Below are positions 4,220 to 5,155 of a DNA stretch of 5,155 nt, piece after piece; position 1 is the first letter of the stretch, and every line of letters starts with the position of its first letter. The position numbers were made by a program, and so were the translations under genes. Below the pieces are notes generated by a model that was given only the letters and a program-made list of their open reading frames with translations, was not told the DNA's origin and did not search any database. The stretch is from Actinomycetes bacterium. GTDB taxonomy: Bacteria; Actinomycetota; Acidimicrobiia; Acidimicrobiales; Acidimicrobiaceae. The stretch spans positions 1 to 5,155 of the forward strand of contig JAKAOC010000217.1 in the NCBI GenBank assembly GCA_021823385.1, given 5' to 3'.

Positions 4220-5155
4220 ATGACAAACCCAATCAAGGTCGAGCGGGCCATTTCCGGCTCCGACAAGACCATCTCGTTCGAGGCCGGCAAGCTGGCCCCG
4301 TTGGCCGGCGGAGCCGTCGTCGGACGCCTTGGCGACACCATGGTTCTCGCCACCGCCGTCGCCGCCAAGGGTGTGCGCGAGGGTATCGACTTCTTCCCGC
4401 TCACCGTGGACATCGAAGAGCGGATGTATGCAGCCGGCAAGATTCCCGGCTCCTTCTTCCGCCGCGAGGGCCGGGCTACGGACTTCGCCGTCCTGGCGGC
4501 GCGCCTGATCGACAGGCCGCTTCGTCCTTGCTTCCCCTCCGACTTCCGTCACGAAGTGCACGTCGTCGGTACGATTCTCGGAGCCGACCAGGAAAATCCC
4601 TACGACGTTCTGGCTATCAACGCTGCTTCGGCTGCGCTGATGATCTCCGGGATCCCCTTCCAGGGCCCGGTTGGCGCTGTGCGCATCGCCTATAACGCCG
4701 AGGGGCAGTGGAGCCCGCATCCCACCTATCAGGAGGGTGACACATCGTCCTTCGAGCTCGTGGTGGCTGGGCGCGAGGTGACCGAGGGCCCCAACACGGG
4801 CGACATCGGCATCATCATGGTCGAGGCCGGCGGCACGGAGTCGTCCTGGGACAATTACCAGGGTGGAGCCCCCAAGGTGACCGAGGAGGTCATTGCCGAG
4901 GGTCTGGAACTGGCCAAGGGATGGATTCGGGAGTCGATCGCCCTTCAGCGTGAGCTGGCTGCGGCGGTCGGCCATGTCGAGCCGATGCAGTACATTTCGG
5001 TGAGCGACTACACCCCCGAGCTGGCCGCCCGCGTTGAAGAGCTGGCCGTTGAGGAGCTGCGCGCAGCAAACGCCATCTCCAGCAAGGCCGAGCGCTACGC
5101 CGCCAACGACGCCGTTGCCGCCAAGGTCAATGCGGCCTTGGCCGAGGAGTTCCCC
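4220..5155 (+). CDS. pnp: Polynucleotide phosphorylase (PNPase), N-terminal 312 residues, 3' end outside window
   Basis: PNPase is a phosphorolytic 3'-to-5' exoribonuclease, a trimer that degrades mRNA and is also called GpsI in Actinobacteria. The ORF runs from ATG 4220 to the window end without a stop. Full-length enzymes are ~700-780 residues, so the catalytic second RNase PH core, KH and S1 domains are not seen. The first RNase PH domain shows FFPLTVDIEERMYAAGKIPGS (about 58-78), then FFRREGR, LAARLIDRPLRPCFP (92-106), GADQENPYDVLAINAASAAL (121-140), SGIPFQGPVGAVRI (143-156) and LVVAGRE...IIMVEAGGTE (180-207). GAPKVTEEVIAEGLELAK (216-233) leads into the all-helical linker, in actinobacterial style. 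An in-frame TGA at 4211-4213 makes ATG 4220 the first possible start, with GAGGA (4212-4216) as a close ribosome-binding site. It has a long structured leader and is separated from rpsO by a permease gene, so it probably has its own promoter, which I could not place. Confidence 0.97.
   Translation, partial: MTNPIKVERAISGSDKTISFEAGKLAPLAGGAVVGRLGDTMVLATAVAAKGVREGIDFFPLTVDIEERMYAAGKIPGSFFRREGRATDFAVLAARLIDRPLRPCFPSDFRHEVHVVGTILGADQENPYDVLAINAASAALMISGIPFQGPVGAVRIAYNAEGQWSPHPTYQEGDTSSFELVVAGREVTEGPNTGDIGIIMVEAGGTESSWDNYQGGAPKVTEEVIAEGLELAKGWIRESIALQRELAAAVGHVEPMQYISVSDYTPELAARVEELAVEELRAANAISSKAERYAANDAVAAKVNAALAEEFP

Noticed and set aside
4099..4695. 198-codon + strand reading frame overlapping the pnp leader and pnp
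   Set aside because: It lies mostly inside pnp in another frame, its ATG is in the 3' arm of the stem-loop, and the Arg/Gly/Pro-rich product has no recognisable family. PNPase motifs show the true frame.
4205..4975. 256-codon antisense frame opposite pnp
   Set aside because: It is a shadow of the GC-biased pnp codons with no recognisable domain.

Overview
The window looks like chromosomal DNA from a high-GC actinobacterium (Actinomycetota). The evidence is the gene order truB-ribF-rpsO-(...)-pnp, the actinobacterial-style RibF junction (GRGGGELGFPTAN), and a PNPase linker reading GAPKVTEEVIAEGL. From memory, the PNPase text (LGADQENPYDVLAINAASAAL, MVEAGGTE) is closest to Acidimicrobiia-type enzymes; this placement is an inference, not a search result. 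All supported genes are on the + strand. No mobile element, CRISPR array, tRNA or rRNA was found.

Layout: (1) 1-636 is the 3' part of truB (tRNA pseudouridine-55 synthase), cut by the window start. (2) 722-1702 is a complete ribF (bifunctional riboflavin kinase/FAD synthetase). (3) 1781-2038 is rpsO (ribosomal protein S15). Its short leader can fold into a hairpin whose loop could pair with the ribosome-binding region, and a strong intrinsic terminator follows at 2057-2083. (4) 2208-3848 is a 546-residue APC-superfamily amino acid permease with its own upstream region, followed by two strong hairpins (3862-3886 and 3896-3939). (5) 3849-4219 is a 371-base gap rich in RNA structure. It holds the permease terminators, a possible 28-codon leader ORF with a good Shine-Dalgarno (3990-4076), and a very long imperfect stem-loop (4057-4123) with the geometry of an RNase III-processed pnp leader. 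Further alternative hairpins (4155-4200) lie just before pnp. (6) 4220-5155 is the first 312 codons of pnp (polynucleotide phosphorylase), cut by the window end.

truB, ribF, rpsO and pnp form a classic translation/RNA-metabolism neighbourhood: tRNA modification, flavin cofactor synthesis, 30S assembly and RNA decay. The unusual points are that an amino acid permease, set off by terminators, splits the normally adjacent rpsO-pnp pair, and that pnp has a long, highly structured private leader. The structured leaders of rpsO and pnp are the most promising places for undescribed regulation. The genes themselves are ordinary members of known families.
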